A stretch of DNA of 64,000 nt from Desulfacinum hydrothermale DSM 13146 (GTDB lineage: Bacteria; Desulfobacterota; Syntrophobacteria; Syntrophobacterales; DSM-9756): positions 1 through 64,000 of the forward strand of contig NZ_FWXF01000014.1 in the NCBI RefSeq assembly GCF_900176285.1, in the 5' to 3' direction. Under the pieces are notes generated by a model. It was not told where the DNA came from, did no database searches, and saw only the letters and a list, made by a program, of their open reading frames with translations. Made by a program: the position numbers and the translations under genes. Positions 42,175 to 50,680 of this stretch are shown one piece after another (within the stretch, counting starts at the first letter, position 1; each line of letters begins with the position of its first letter).

Positions 42175-43376
42175 GAGCGCACCTCCTGCACCACCGGCAT
42201 CCCTTCGTGCAGGCGAATCCATTGCAGGTATTCACCCACGGCCACCTGCTCGCCTTCCCGGAGTTTGCCTTCCACCAGGGCGCGATTTTCCGTCATGAAA
42301 ATCACACGCACAGGCACCTTCTCCAATCGCCCGGATCGAACCGCAAAGACAAAGGAGGTTCCGTCCGTTTCCACCACCGCGCGCCGCGCCACCACCATGC
42401 CGGTTCCTTCCCGCACCACCACATCCAGGGGAAGATAGGATCCGGGCCGGACCGGTTCCGAGCAGTCCCACGGGATATCGGCTTCCACCCGCACCGACTT
42501 GGCCCCCTGCAACGCCGGAAAAACCCGACTGATCACGGCCTGCTCGCCGAAGTGGGGCATTCCCTCCGGCCACCGGACCAGAACCTTCTTTCCCGGTTGT
42601 AGGAACCCCAGATCCTCCTGGACCGCCTCGAAGACGATCTTGGCGGACGAGCAATCCATGAGTTCCAAAAGCGCCTGGCCGGGTTTGGCCAGATCGCCCG
42701 GATCCACGATACGCTCCGTCACCACACCGGAGATGGGCGCCACGATGCGGGCATAGGAAAGCCGCGTGGACGCTTCTTGGCGTTGGGCTTTCGCCCCTTC
42801 CATCTCCCGGCGCACACTGCTCAGCTCCGCCACCAGGGAATCGAGTCGGCCCACCGCCGTGTCCAGCCGATTTCTGGAAGCGTCCAGGGCCGACGCGCTG
42901 ATTCCTTTCTTTTCATAGAGCTTTTGATCCCGTTGGAATTCGGTGCGCAGATAGCTCACGTTCCGACGGGCCGCCGCAATGGATGCCTCCAGCGCCGTCA
43001 GCTTGGCTTTCAGGGCTTCCACCCGGGCGCTCAAGGCCCGCACTTCCGCCTGGATGTCCCGGTCGTCCAGTTCCACCAGAAGGTCTCCCGCCTGGACCGT
43101 ATCCCCTTCATCCACATGGACGTTCACCACAACGGCCGTTATCCGGGGCGCCACGCTTGCCGTTGCCGCCGCTTCCAAGTACCCAAGATATCTCAGTGTG
43201 TCCCGCAAGGTTTCCGTTGAGACCTTGTCCACCTGAACGGGTACAGGTCGCGGTTTCCACCGGGGTGCGGACGCCAGGCGTTGGCGGGCCTTCTTGACCC
43301 CCAGAGCCAGGCCGACGATCACAAGAAAAAGGATCCCGAGAAGGAGTATGCGTTTGGCCAGCCTTTTGGTTCCCAT
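42171..43376 (-). CDS. RND efflux periplasmic adaptor (MFP/HlyD family)
   Basis: A 401-residue adaptor with an N-terminal membrane anchor (ILLLGILFLVIVGLALGV). Its lipoyl-like halves are PRITAVVVNVHVDEGDTVQA and IVAPISGVVTERIVDPGDL, separated by a long coiled-coil hairpin (about residues 95-185). It bridges the RND pump and TolC-like channel. Two near-adjacent ATGs exist; the second (43374-43376) has GAGGA at proper spacing. It overlaps the pump gene by four bases. Confidence 0.9.
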   Translation of the reverse strand: MGTKRLAKRILLLGILFLVIVGLALGVKKARQRLASAPRWKPRPVPVQVDKVSTETLRDTLRYLGYLEAAATASVAPRITAVVVNVHVDEGDTVQAGDLLVELDDRDIQAEVRALSARVEALKAKLTALEASIAAARRNVSYLRTEFQRDQKLYEKKGISASALDASRNRLDTAVGRLDSLVAELSSVRREMEGAKAQRQEASTRLSYARIVAPISGVVTERIVDPGDLAKPGQALLELMDCSSAKIVFEAVQEDLGFLQPGKKVLVRWPEGMPHFGEQAVISRVFPALQGAKSVRVEADIPWDCSEPVRPGSYLPLDVVVREGTGMVVARRAVVETDGTSFVFAVRSGRLEKVPVRVIFMTENRALVEGKLREGEQVAVGEYLQWIRLHEGMPVVQEVRS

Positions 43377-43423
43377 TTTCATTCCTCGCTTTGGTACGGG
43401 TCTTGGGGATCGAGACGCTGAAC

Positions 43424-44770
43424 TCATTTGCCCCGGGCAAGATCTGTCAGATCCTCTCCCACGGCCTTGCGCCATTGCAGAAGAGCCAGTTGGGCGTCCA
43501 CCTGCGCCTGGCTGTATTCCACCTGGGCTTGGAGCAGCGCCGCCTGGGCGTCCAAGACGTCGTTTATCGTGTTTTTCCCAGCCCGGTACTTGTCCTGCTC
43601 GATGCGAAGCGTCTCCTGGGCAACGTCCACGCTGGAGCGGGTGACCTGGAGGCGCTCGGCGCTGTCGGTCAGGCGTGCATGAGCGCGTTCCACCTCTTCA
43701 CGGATCTGCAGTTCCACGCCCCGAAGGCGCTCCCGCGCCTGTCGTTCCCGAAGACGGGCCTGGCGAATGGACGCCCGCACGGCACCACCGCGAAAGAGCG
43801 GCAACGTGGCCTGGATCCCTGCCGCCCAGGTGTCTTCATGATCGATGGCACCCGAAGGGTCATCCTGCTCGTAAGGCAGGCCGTTTCGAAGCCCGTATCG
43901 GCCGAAGGCCTGGATGCTTGGAAAGACGTCGGCCAGAGCTGCTCGAATCTCCTGACGCGCCTGTTTCAGAGCCAGCTCGGCCGCTTTGTGTTCGGGACGC
44001 AGGCGCATGGCCCTGGTCACCCCCGTTTTGACGGGAGGAATGTGCAAAACCGGGGTCGTCAGGACCCCGGCGATGTCAAAAGCAGGGCGGTTGTCCAGAT
44101 CCAGGCCCATCAAGCGCCCGAGAAAGACCCGCAGGACCCCACGGTCCGCTTTCAGTGCGGAGATTCTCTGGTCCAAGCTGGCCAGCCGCACCTGGATCTT
44201 CATGTGGTCGACCGGCGCCACTCGGCCCACTTCCAGCTGGTTCTGCACCAGTTCCTCCTGGGCCGCCAAGGCCCGGCGCGATCCCCAGGTGGCTTCCAGC
44301 ACGCGGTCCAGCTGAAGGATCTTGTAATAGACAGATGCCACGTTCAAGGCCACGTCTTGGCGGGTGGCGTCAAAGCGCGACACCGCCTCCTGCTTGGCCA
44401 ATTTCGCGATGCGCACCTGCGCCCACCGCCTCCCGCCTTCGAAAAGCGAAAGGCGACCCATCACCGCCGTATCCCACACGTCTCGGTCAAAAATGCCCGG
44501 TTCATTGTTGGCATGGACCGGGACCACCCGCTGCGGCTCTCCGTAACGACTGTAAGACGATGTCAGATCCAGCTCCGGGAAGAAGGCGGCCCGCCGCTTC
44601 ACGATCTCTTGGTCGGCGGCTCCAATGCCCAGTTTCCGGTCCTGGATCTGTGGATTGTGAGCAAGGGCCTGGGCCACGCATTCCGACAAATCCCAAGCCG
44701 TGGACTGGGCGTATCCCGGACAGGCAAAGCCCATGAAAACCGTCAGACACAAGGTGAAAACTCCCAACAT
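43424..44770 (-). CDS. TolC-family outer-membrane efflux protein
   Basis: A 448-residue protein with a signal peptide (MLGVFTLCLTVFMGFACPGY, cleaved after YAQ). It has the duplicated TolC coiled-coil pattern, starting WDLSECVAQALAHNPQIQ and ending with YRAGKNTINDVLDAQAALLQ. The Cys in MGFACPG is a poor lipobox, so lipidation is unlikely. It is the first gene of the tripartite efflux operon, 47 bases before the adaptor. GGAAGG precedes the ATG at 44768-44770. Confidence 0.9.
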   Translation of the reverse strand: MLGVFTLCLTVFMGFACPGYAQSTAWDLSECVAQALAHNPQIQDRKLGIGAADQEIVKRRAAFFPELDLTSSYSRYGEPQRVVPVHANNEPGIFDRDVWDTAVMGRLSLFEGGRRWAQVRIAKLAKQEAVSRFDATRQDVALNVASVYYKILQLDRVLEATWGSRRALAAQEELVQNQLEVGRVAPVDHMKIQVRLASLDQRISALKADRGVLRVFLGRLMGLDLDNRPAFDIAGVLTTPVLHIPPVKTGVTRAMRLRPEHKAAELALKQARQEIRAALADVFPSIQAFGRYGLRNGLPYEQDDPSGAIDHEDTWAAGIQATLPLFRGGAVRASIRQARLRERQARERLRGVELQIREEVERAHARLTDSAERLQVTRSSVDVAQETLRIEQDKYRAGKNTINDVLDAQAALLQAQVEYSQAQVDAQLALLQWRKAVGEDLTDLARGK

Positions 44771-44977
44771 TCGCACCTTCCGATTGCCTCCTTGGCTGGA
44801 CCGCCCCACAAAACGATAGGGCGGGCTGTTGCAATTGGGGGCGACCCGTCGAGCCGTCCCTCCACCCAACTTCCAAACGTCTTCACTTCCCTTAGGACAA
44901 CCAGTGGGCGCTTCTTCCTTGCCGTCCCAAAGCCCATCGCAGGCAGGAAAGATCCGACCGGTCCGATCCCTGGCCCC

Positions 44978-45682
44978 CTAGCTGGAAAGAAACGGACGAA
45001 CCATGAAATAGACCCCCAGCACGGCGATGGCACCACCGGCCGCCCGGCGAAGCCATTCGCTTCCTTGCTGAAACGCCCCGTTTGCCATCACCTTTCGGAT
45101 GAAAGCGGTAAAGCTTCCAGCCACCGCGATGGGAAGACAATGGCCCAGCCCGAAAAAGAGGATGTAGCCCAAACCCGTCAGAACCTTCTTCTGGATGGTG
45201 ATGACCGCCAGGATGGGAGCGATGAAGCCAAACGTGCAGGAACCCGACAGCACCCCGTAGGACAACCCCAGGACCAGAGCCCCCCACATACCTCGAAGCC
45301 GTAGCCTGCCCAACCGGGATCCCGGCAACCGGCAGCCCGGAACACCCATCATGTCGCAGGCCACCCAGAGCAAAACCAAGCCCACCAGAATCGTCCAGTA
45401 GGGACCCACGTCCCCCAACATCCGGCCCAGCATGGCGCACACGGCCCCGATGGCGGCGATGGTGATAAAAAGCCCCACCGTGAAGACCACCGCATACCGA
45501 GCCGCTTCGCGCGGCTGGAGGAGCCGCTTTTGGCCGGCCACATAGCTCACCACCAAAGGGATGGACGCCATGTGACAAGGACTCAGGGCCACCGCAACCA
45601 TGCCCCACAGAAAACAGCCCAGGAAAGCCAAAGCCCCCTGGGCGTTCATCCACTGGTTGACGGCCAGAAAGAATGTATCCAT
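44978..45682 (-). CDS. ccdA: CcdA-like transmembrane thiol-disulfide transporter
   Basis: A 234-residue membrane protein with six helices. The paired redox cysteines are in VALSPCHMASIPLVVSYVAG (helix 1) and GLSYGVLSGSCTFGFIAPIL (helix 4), the CcdA/DsbD-beta pattern. It moves electrons from cytoplasmic thioredoxin to the periplasm. The gene starts 18 bases after a periplasmic thioredoxin gene, its likely redox partner, and so serves disulfide reduction or cytochrome c maturation. Confidence 0.92.
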   Translation of the reverse strand: MDTFFLAVNQWMNAQGALAFLGCFLWGMVAVALSPCHMASIPLVVSYVAGQKRLLQPREAARYAVVFTVGLFITIAAIGAVCAMLGRMLGDVGPYWTILVGLVLLWVACDMMGVPGCRLPGSRLGRLRLRGMWGALVLGLSYGVLSGSCTFGFIAPILAVITIQKKVLTGLGYILFFGLGHCLPIAVAGSFTAFIRKVMANGAFQQGSEWLRRAAGGAIAVLGVYFMVRPFLSS

Positions 45683-45700
45683 GGCGCCGGCACCTCCGCC

Positions 45701-46081
45701 TCAATGCACACCCAGTTTGCGCAATACGTGTACAATGCTCTTCTTATCAAGAAACCCCACGTGACGAAAGACCTCACGGCCTTCCTTGTCGTAAAAGATC
45801 TGGGTGGGGATGGCTCGAATCCCGAACCGGGCGGCCGCCTCCCGGTTTTCCCACACATCGATGAAAAGGACCGCCGCCCGTCCTTCGTATTCCGTTTTCA
45901 GTTCGTCCAGGATGGGGGCCATCATCTTGCAAGGAATACATTTGTGCGCACCCAGATCCACCAAGGTGACCATCCCGGGCACCGGCACCTGGGCGGGCAG
46001 TCCGCCTTCGGCCGCAGCCGATCCCACCAGCGCAACGGCGAACCAAAGGATCACCAGCCCCCACTTCCACGCCTGTTTCAT
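45701..46081 (-). CDS. Periplasmic thioredoxin-family protein
   Basis: A 126-residue protein with a signal sequence (KQAWKWGLVILWFAVALVGS, ending AAAEG). The thioredoxin fold has active site GAHKCIPCKMMAP, with CIPC in place of CGPC, plus cis-Pro RAIPTQIFYDKEG. It should be reduced by the adjacent CcdA. AGGAGGCGAAAG precedes the ATG at 46079-46081. A strong promoter lies 44 bases upstream. Confidence 0.92.
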   Translation of the reverse strand: MKQAWKWGLVILWFAVALVGSAAAEGGLPAQVPVPGMVTLVDLGAHKCIPCKMMAPILDELKTEYEGRAAVLFIDVWENREAAARFGIRAIPTQIFYDKEGREVFRHVGFLDKKSIVHVLRKLGVH

Positions 46082-46124
46082 CTTTCGCCTCCTGCGCGCA
46101 AGCCCCACATAAGTACTGTATTCC

Positions 46125-46153
46125 CATATAGCGATTCCTTGGCAACGTGTCAA
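46125..46153 (-). promoter_or_regulatory. Sigma-70 promoter of the thioredoxin-ccdA operon
   Basis: On the minus strand TTGACA (46148-46153) and TATATG (46125-46130) are separated by exactly 17 bases, about 45 bases upstream of the thioredoxin start. Confidence 0.75.
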
Positions 46154-46374
46154 CATCTTCCGTGCCTTGCCATGCCGGGGGACGCAAGGGATGGGAATGG
46201 AGTTTCTTGCCAGCCCACTCCCGCCATCCACCTGGGATCATAACGGCTTCCTTCGTTGTCACCCACTTCCCCCCGGGGGCTTAAGGCGCCTATGGAAAAT
46301 AAGGCTCAAAGGGGGAAGATGAAGGGAGGTCTGTGCTCCCCTGGCAGCAGCCAGCTTTGGTTGGTTTTCACCTC

Positions 46375-46547
46375 GGAGCCTGTCCGAGAACGCCCAGATT
46401 ACTCCCTGTGGGCTCCTGCGTTCGACCTGGCCAGGCCGTCGTAGGGCCGGGTTCAGAACCCGCCCCTACAAAGCTCAAGAAACATCACAAAGCACAGTTG
46501 CCCTGCATTTGTCAGAAAGGCCAAGAGGCCATTGTCAGACTAGCTCC
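46375..46547 (+). repeat. Dispersed intergenic element, copy R6 (shortest)
   Basis: Starts GGAGCCTGTCCGAGAACGCC and ends GGCCATTGTCAGACTAGCTC. The central hairpin is intact: GTAGGGCCGGGTTC and GAACCCGCCCCTAC arms around 46442-46471. Internal parts of both halves are shortened, giving about 173 bases. It lies in the 541-base gap between the thioredoxin gene and the CDF fusion; the rest of that gap (46154-46374) shows no gene. Confidence 0.85.
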
Positions 46548-46622
46548 CAGGCCCATGAAAGGCTTTTGTGATGAAGATCGATCCCCGGCATGGGATTCCG
46601 AGCAGGGGCGCGGCAGGCCGGT

Positions 46623-48155
46623 TCAAGGCCGCCCTTTACGGGACACGCGTCGAAAATGATAGCGTGTCGTCGCCACGGCCGCCGCCAGCAGTACGGCGTC
46701 TCGCAGCGCGGTCCAGGCCATGGAGGAAAGACCTCCGGATCCATGGCCGGAGGTGGAAAAACACCCGCAGTCGATGTCCAATCCACGGGCCCAATTGAAA
46801 ACGACGGCAGCCAGGAAGACCGTGAGAAGCCCGTCCGCTGCCAGCAGGGCCCCGATAGCCCAAACGCCCGTCACGAGACACACGCCCACCATGGCCTCCA
46901 TCCAGGGAAGGACCAGGGCCACAGCGTTGACGGCCCATTCCGGCAGGATTTGGTATTGGAAGACCACCTGGGCAAAGTCCCATGGATGAAGGATCTTGTC
47001 GTAGGAGGCGTAGAGAAAAACGAGTCCGAGAAAAACCCTTCCCGCCATGTGGAGGCCCCGGCCCAGCGTCCAGCCTCCGGTTTCGGTTCCACCGTCATGG
47101 GGTTTCACCGCCCGGCTCCCAGCCCCTCCCACCTGGTCATCACCGTTACACGACAGTTCGCACAGCAGCGACCCATGCCCGCACGGGCTCGTTTCCAGCT
47201 CCACCACCGGGTGATCGATCCCGTAACGATCATGGAGTCTTTCCCGGACCGTGCGCTTGATGACCTCCGCCCCACTGAGCGGCTGATCCTCCACCACCAA
47301 GTGGCAGGAGAAGGCAACACTCGAACCGCCCACACTCCACGCATGCAGATAGTGGGCGTTCACAACACCGGGAATCCGTTCAATATCCTCCTTGACCTGC
47401 GCGATGTCCAGCCCATGGGGTGCCGCGTTCATCAGCACCCCCACCGCTTCCCGCAAGATGTCCCAGCAGTTTTTCAGGATGAAAAGGACGATCAAAAGGG
47501 ACAGGGCAGGATCCAACCAGTTCCACGGCTTGATCGTCAGGACCGCCCCGTTGACGAGCACGGCCACCGAGGTGAGGAAGTCGCCGAGCATGTGGACAAA
47601 GGCGCCCCGCACATTGAGGCTGTGGGACGCGTCCTTATGAAGCAACCAGGCGGAAAAGCCGTTTCCCACCACCCCCACCCCCGCCAGGGCGATCACCCAC
47701 AGACCGGAGACGGGTTCCGGATGCCGGAGACGGTGGAGCGCTTCCCACGCGATGTAGCCCGACGCACCCAGCAGGAGCCCCACATTCACGAGCGCCGCCA
47801 GAACCTCCGCCCGCCGAAACCCGAACGTGTGGCGGACCGTGGCACCCCTTTGCGCGATCACGAAAGCCGCATAGGCGACCACTAGTGCGGCAAAGTCACT
47901 GAAATTGTGGGTGGCGTCGGAAAGGAGGGCCACGCTGTTGGCCAGAATCCCGCCGGCCACCTGGGCCGTAGGAATGGCCAGGTTCAGGAGCATGACGCCC
48001 AGAAGGCGCCGTCCCGAGGCGGCATCCACCGGCGGATGGTGGTGGCCCAAGTGGCCGTGGTCGTGGCCGCATCCCTCGTGACCGTCACCTGGGTCCGCGG
48101 CCTTCGTCATCTTCAACGGTTCCGGTTCATGCATCGTTTGCACCGCCTGCGCCAT
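46623..48155 (-). CDS. CDF divalent-cation efflux transporter fused to a MauE/DoxX-like domain
   Basis: A 510-residue protein. An N-terminal His-rich segment (DGHEGCGHDHGHLGHHHPP) precedes a CDF transporter with metal-site HxxxD motifs DATHNFSD (helix 2) and VHMLGD (helix 5), then a cytoplasmic domain. After a linker with Cys (LLCELSCNGDDQ), residues 370-510 form a four-helix MauE/DoxX domain (FLYASYDKILHP, GLDIDCGCFS). CDF proteins export Zn, Co or Fe; MauE-type proteins take part in thiol redox. No start signal precedes the MauE part. The gene follows the rhodanese gene by 81 bases. Confidence 0.82.
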   Translation of the reverse strand: MAQAVQTMHEPEPLKMTKAADPGDGHEGCGHDHGHLGHHHPPVDAASGRRLLGVMLLNLAIPTAQVAGGILANSVALLSDATHNFSDFAALVVAYAAFVIAQRGATVRHTFGFRRAEVLAALVNVGLLLGASGYIAWEALHRLRHPEPVSGLWVIALAGVGVVGNGFSAWLLHKDASHSLNVRGAFVHMLGDFLTSVAVLVNGAVLTIKPWNWLDPALSLLIVLFILKNCWDILREAVGVLMNAAPHGLDIAQVKEDIERIPGVVNAHYLHAWSVGGSSVAFSCHLVVEDQPLSGAEVIKRTVRERLHDRYGIDHPVVELETSPCGHGSLLCELSCNGDDQVGGAGSRAVKPHDGGTETGGWTLGRGLHMAGRVFLGLVFLYASYDKILHPWDFAQVVFQYQILPEWAVNAVALVLPWMEAMVGVCLVTGVWAIGALLAADGLLTVFLAAVVFNWARGLDIDCGCFSTSGHGSGGLSSMAWTALRDAVLLAAAVATTRYHFRRVSRKGRP

Positions 48156-48236
48156 GACCCCTCTTCTTTTCTATGGCAACGGCCAACCCCGGCGTCTCTC
48201 GACACCGCGCCTGGGACGGCCGCGGCCCTCGCGCGT

Positions 48237-48725
48237 TCAATCGTCAGCGCCCGTCGGGAGCCCCGCCTCGATCCAGACCGTCCAGCCATTTACCAGAACG
48301 CGCACGTTTTGGTAGCCCATGGCCGCGAGAGCCACGGCCACTTCCCGGCTGAGACCGCAGCCTTCCCCATCACAGTATGTGATGATGAGCTGTTCCTTTG
48401 CCACGTTGGAAAGGACCCTCGGCGCCGCCTCATCGAACATCATCCACGGCAAATTGACCGCGCCCAGGATGTGTCCTTCGCGGTACGTTTCCGGATCGCG
48501 CGCATCCACAAAAAGCGCCTCACCCGAGAAAAAGGCCGCCCGGGCTTCCTCCAGTGAAACAACCGAAAGAGCACCCTTCTCGGCTTCCACGCCCCCGCTC
48601 GCCTTCCAATCTCCCACCCATGGAAGCGGATGGGGCCTCCGCCAATTGACCGTCGCCGCCAAGGTCACCGCCGCCACCACCAGTGCCAGGGTCTGCAGGA
48701 ATCCTTGAGTCAGGCGTTCTTGCAT
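48237..48725 (-). CDS. Membrane-anchored rhodanese-like sulfurtransferase
   Basis: A 162-residue protein with one N-terminal hydrophobic segment (FLQTLALVVAAVTLAATV), likely an uncleaved anchor with a periplasmic domain. The rhodanese domain has FVDARDPETYREGHILGAVN and the active-site loop YCDGEGCGLS, giving two cysteines (118 and 123), so it can act as a sulfurtransferase or two-Cys redox protein. ATG at 48723-48725. Rhodanese next to a MauE domain is a recurring pair in these bacteria, as far as I recall. Confidence 0.87.
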   Translation of the reverse strand: MQERLTQGFLQTLALVVAAVTLAATVNWRRPHPLPWVGDWKASGGVEAEKGALSVVSLEEARAAFFSGEALFVDARDPETYREGHILGAVNLPWMMFDEAAPRVLSNVAKEQLIITYCDGEGCGLSREVAVALAAMGYQNVRVLVNGWTVWIEAGLPTGADD

Positions 48726-48783
48726 GTCTATTTTAGAAGGCTTCAAGGTGCATCCTTTGGTTTGCGGGTCTCCCGCCGGAGGC

Positions 48784-49013
48784 CCTCGGCTACCAAGACC
48801 ATGGCTTTCCGGCCTTTTTATTGAATTCCCACCACTTGAAGTTCCACCGTACCCTGTGGGTGGCGCCATGGGAGTTCTGAGACAGCCTCGCAGGGCGGGT
48901 TCGAAACCCGCCCCTATCTGCTCCGAAGCCAGGCCGCCAGCACCTACCCGCCCAGTAACCCCAACCTTTCGTCCGCGCAAGATGGGAGCCACCTGGCCGC
49001 TCTCGAACAAGCT
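48784..49013 (-). repeat. Dispersed intergenic element, copy R7
   Basis: Read from the right end in the minus direction it starts TAGCTTGTTCGAGAGCGGCC and carries the family string CCATCTTGCGCGGACG. The hairpin GGCGGGTTTCGAACCCGCC (around 48892-48912) is perfect. The left end (CTACCAAGACCATGGCTTTC) has diverged. It lies between the rhodanese and ACR3 genes and, with short flanks, fills that 360-base gap. Confidence 0.75.
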
Positions 49014-49085
49014 AGCCGGTCCAGCGGCCGCCCGTGACGCCGCGATGCGTCGTCGGCCCTGCCGCCCACCCGATTCCAGGCCCCG

Positions 49086-50282
49086 TCAGGCTTCTTTCCC
49101 TGGGAACCAATGGGTGGTCTTCAGGCAAATCTTGACCAGCATGAGCATCACCGGCACCTCGATGAGCACCCCCACCACCGTGGCCAAAGCCGCTCCCGAC
49201 GAGAGGCCGAAAAGAAGAGTCGCCGTGGCGATGGCCACCTCGAAGTGGTTGGACGCGCCGATCATGGCCGAAGGGGCCGCATCTTCATATTTGAGTTTGA
49301 GCAGCCGTGCAAGCCCGTAGGTCACCCAGAAGATGAGATTGGTCTGGATGAATAGAGGGATGGCGATCCACAGGATGGTGAGCGGATTGGCCACGATCAC
49401 GTCGCCCTTGAAGGAAAAGAGAAGCACCAGGGTCACCAGCAAAGCGATGATGGTGATGGGCGTGAGCACATGGAGGAATTTCTCCTCAAACCACGCCTCA
49501 CCTTTGGCCTGGATGATCAGCTTCCTGGAAAGATAGCCCGCGGCCAAGGGCAGGGCCACGTAGACCCCGATGGACAACACCAAGGCCTGCCAGGGCACGG
49601 GAAGCCGCCCCACGCCCAGAAGGAAGCCCCCCAGCGGACCATAGAGAAGGAGCATGGTCAGGCTGTTGATGGCCACCATCACCAGGGTGAGTCCGTCGTT
49701 TCCCCGGGCCAGATAGCCCCAGACCAGGACCATGGCCGTGCACGGAGCGATCCCCAACAGGATGCAGCCCGCCAGATAGCTCCGCCACAAGGGCACTTGA
49801 AGCATCTTCATGCCTTCGTGCATCACCACGGTGCCCACACCGTGGGTGGCTCCCACCGGCAGATTGAGCCCCAGGGGCATCTTCACGTAATCCACGGCTT
49901 CAGGACCGATGAGCCCTTTGAGCGCATAGCCCAGGAAGAACAACGAGATGCCGTACATGGTGAACGGCTTGATCGCCCAGTTGGCAAAAAGAGTGAGGGC
50001 CACCGGCTTGCCGCTCTTTCCCGCCTTCACCACTTCACCGAAGTCGATCTTCACCATGATGGGATACATCATGAAAAAGAGACAGACCGCAATGGGGATG
50101 GACACCACCGGCGCCTCGCCCACATAGATGGCCATGCCGTCCAAGGTGCGGGCAACCTCCGGGGCCACCCGCCCCAGCAGGATGCCCGCCGCAATGCAGA
50201 GAATCACCCAGAGCGAAAGGTAGCGCTCGAAAACCGTCAGTCCGCGGCCTCCCTTCTTCTTTCCTGCCGCTTCCGATGCCAT
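49086..50282 (-). CDS. ACR3-family arsenite efflux transporter
   Basis: A 398-residue, ten-helix arsenite/proton antiporter. It begins [20 protein letters not shown], then shows the substrate-binding Cys region [19 protein letters not shown] and [19 protein letters not shown] with the essential Glu. ACR3 exports arsenite and lowers cytoplasmic arsenic. AGGAGG precedes the ATG at 50280-50282. It is divergent from an ArsP-like permease gene and both promoters are visible. An arsR or arsC gene is not in the window. Confidence 0.95.
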   Translation of the reverse strand: MASEAAGKKKGGRGLTVFERYLSLWVILCIAAGILLGRVAPEVARTLDGMAIYVGEAPVVSIPIAVCLFFMMYPIMVKIDFGEVVKAGKSGKPVALTLFANWAIKPFTMYGISLFFLGYALKGLIGPEAVDYVKMPLGLNLPVGATHGVGTVVMHEGMKMLQVPLWRSYLAGCILLGIAPCTAMVLVWGYLARGNDGLTLVMVAINSLTMLLLYGPLGGFLLGVGRLPVPWQALVLSIGVYVALPLAAGYLSRKLIIQAKGEAWFEEKFLHVLTPITIIALLVTLVLLFSFKGDVIVANPLTILWIAIPLFIQTNLIFWVTYGLARLLKLKYEDAAPSAMIGASNHFEVAIATATLLFGLSSGAALATVVGVLIEVPVMLMLVKICLKTTHWFPGKEA

Positions 50283-50447
50283 CTTTTCCTCCTTGGGCAT
50301 TCGCTGGATTGCCGGAACCCTATTCCTGCTTTTTCATACCTGCCAGATGCCCATGCCGACCCATCGGGCCCCCAAAGCCTGGCTTGAAATGAGACGTTGC
50401 ATGTTCTTGCCGTCACTAAATCAGTTGTATATCGTCTGCCTTCTATA

Positions 50448-50471
50448 TGGCGCACCCCCTTCACCTGTCAA
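50448..50471 (-). promoter_or_regulatory. Promoter of the ACR3 gene
   Basis: On the minus strand TTGACA (50466-50471, read from GGTCTTGACAGG context) is followed 17-18 bases on by ATATAG/TATAGA. This gives a leader of about 150 bases before the ACR3 start. Confidence 0.6.
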
Positions 50472-50528
50472 GACATGGGGGCGCACTGCACATTTTCGGT
50501 TGGCCGACCGATTTTTCGATAAACCATC

Positions 50529-50559
50529 TTGACAGGGCGCCACTATATTGCCATAGTGG
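50529..50559 (+). promoter_or_regulatory. Promoter with overlapping operator for the ArsP-like gene
   Basis: TTGACA (50529-50534) and CATAGT (50552-50557) are 17 bases apart. A perfect inverted repeat, CCACTAT (50540-50546) and ATAGTGG (50553-50559), covers the spacer and -10, a layout typical of repressor operators such as ArsR-type sites. No regulator gene is nearby to confirm the protein. Confidence 0.65.
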
Positions 50560-50680
50560 AATATGTAAGACAACCACAATCGGCCGGCCCCAACAGCGGG
50601 CCAAAGCACCCAACAAGGAGGACACGGTCATGGCTCGAGCGGAAACAAGTCGCATGGATTTTTCTATTGAGGAGGCCTCC

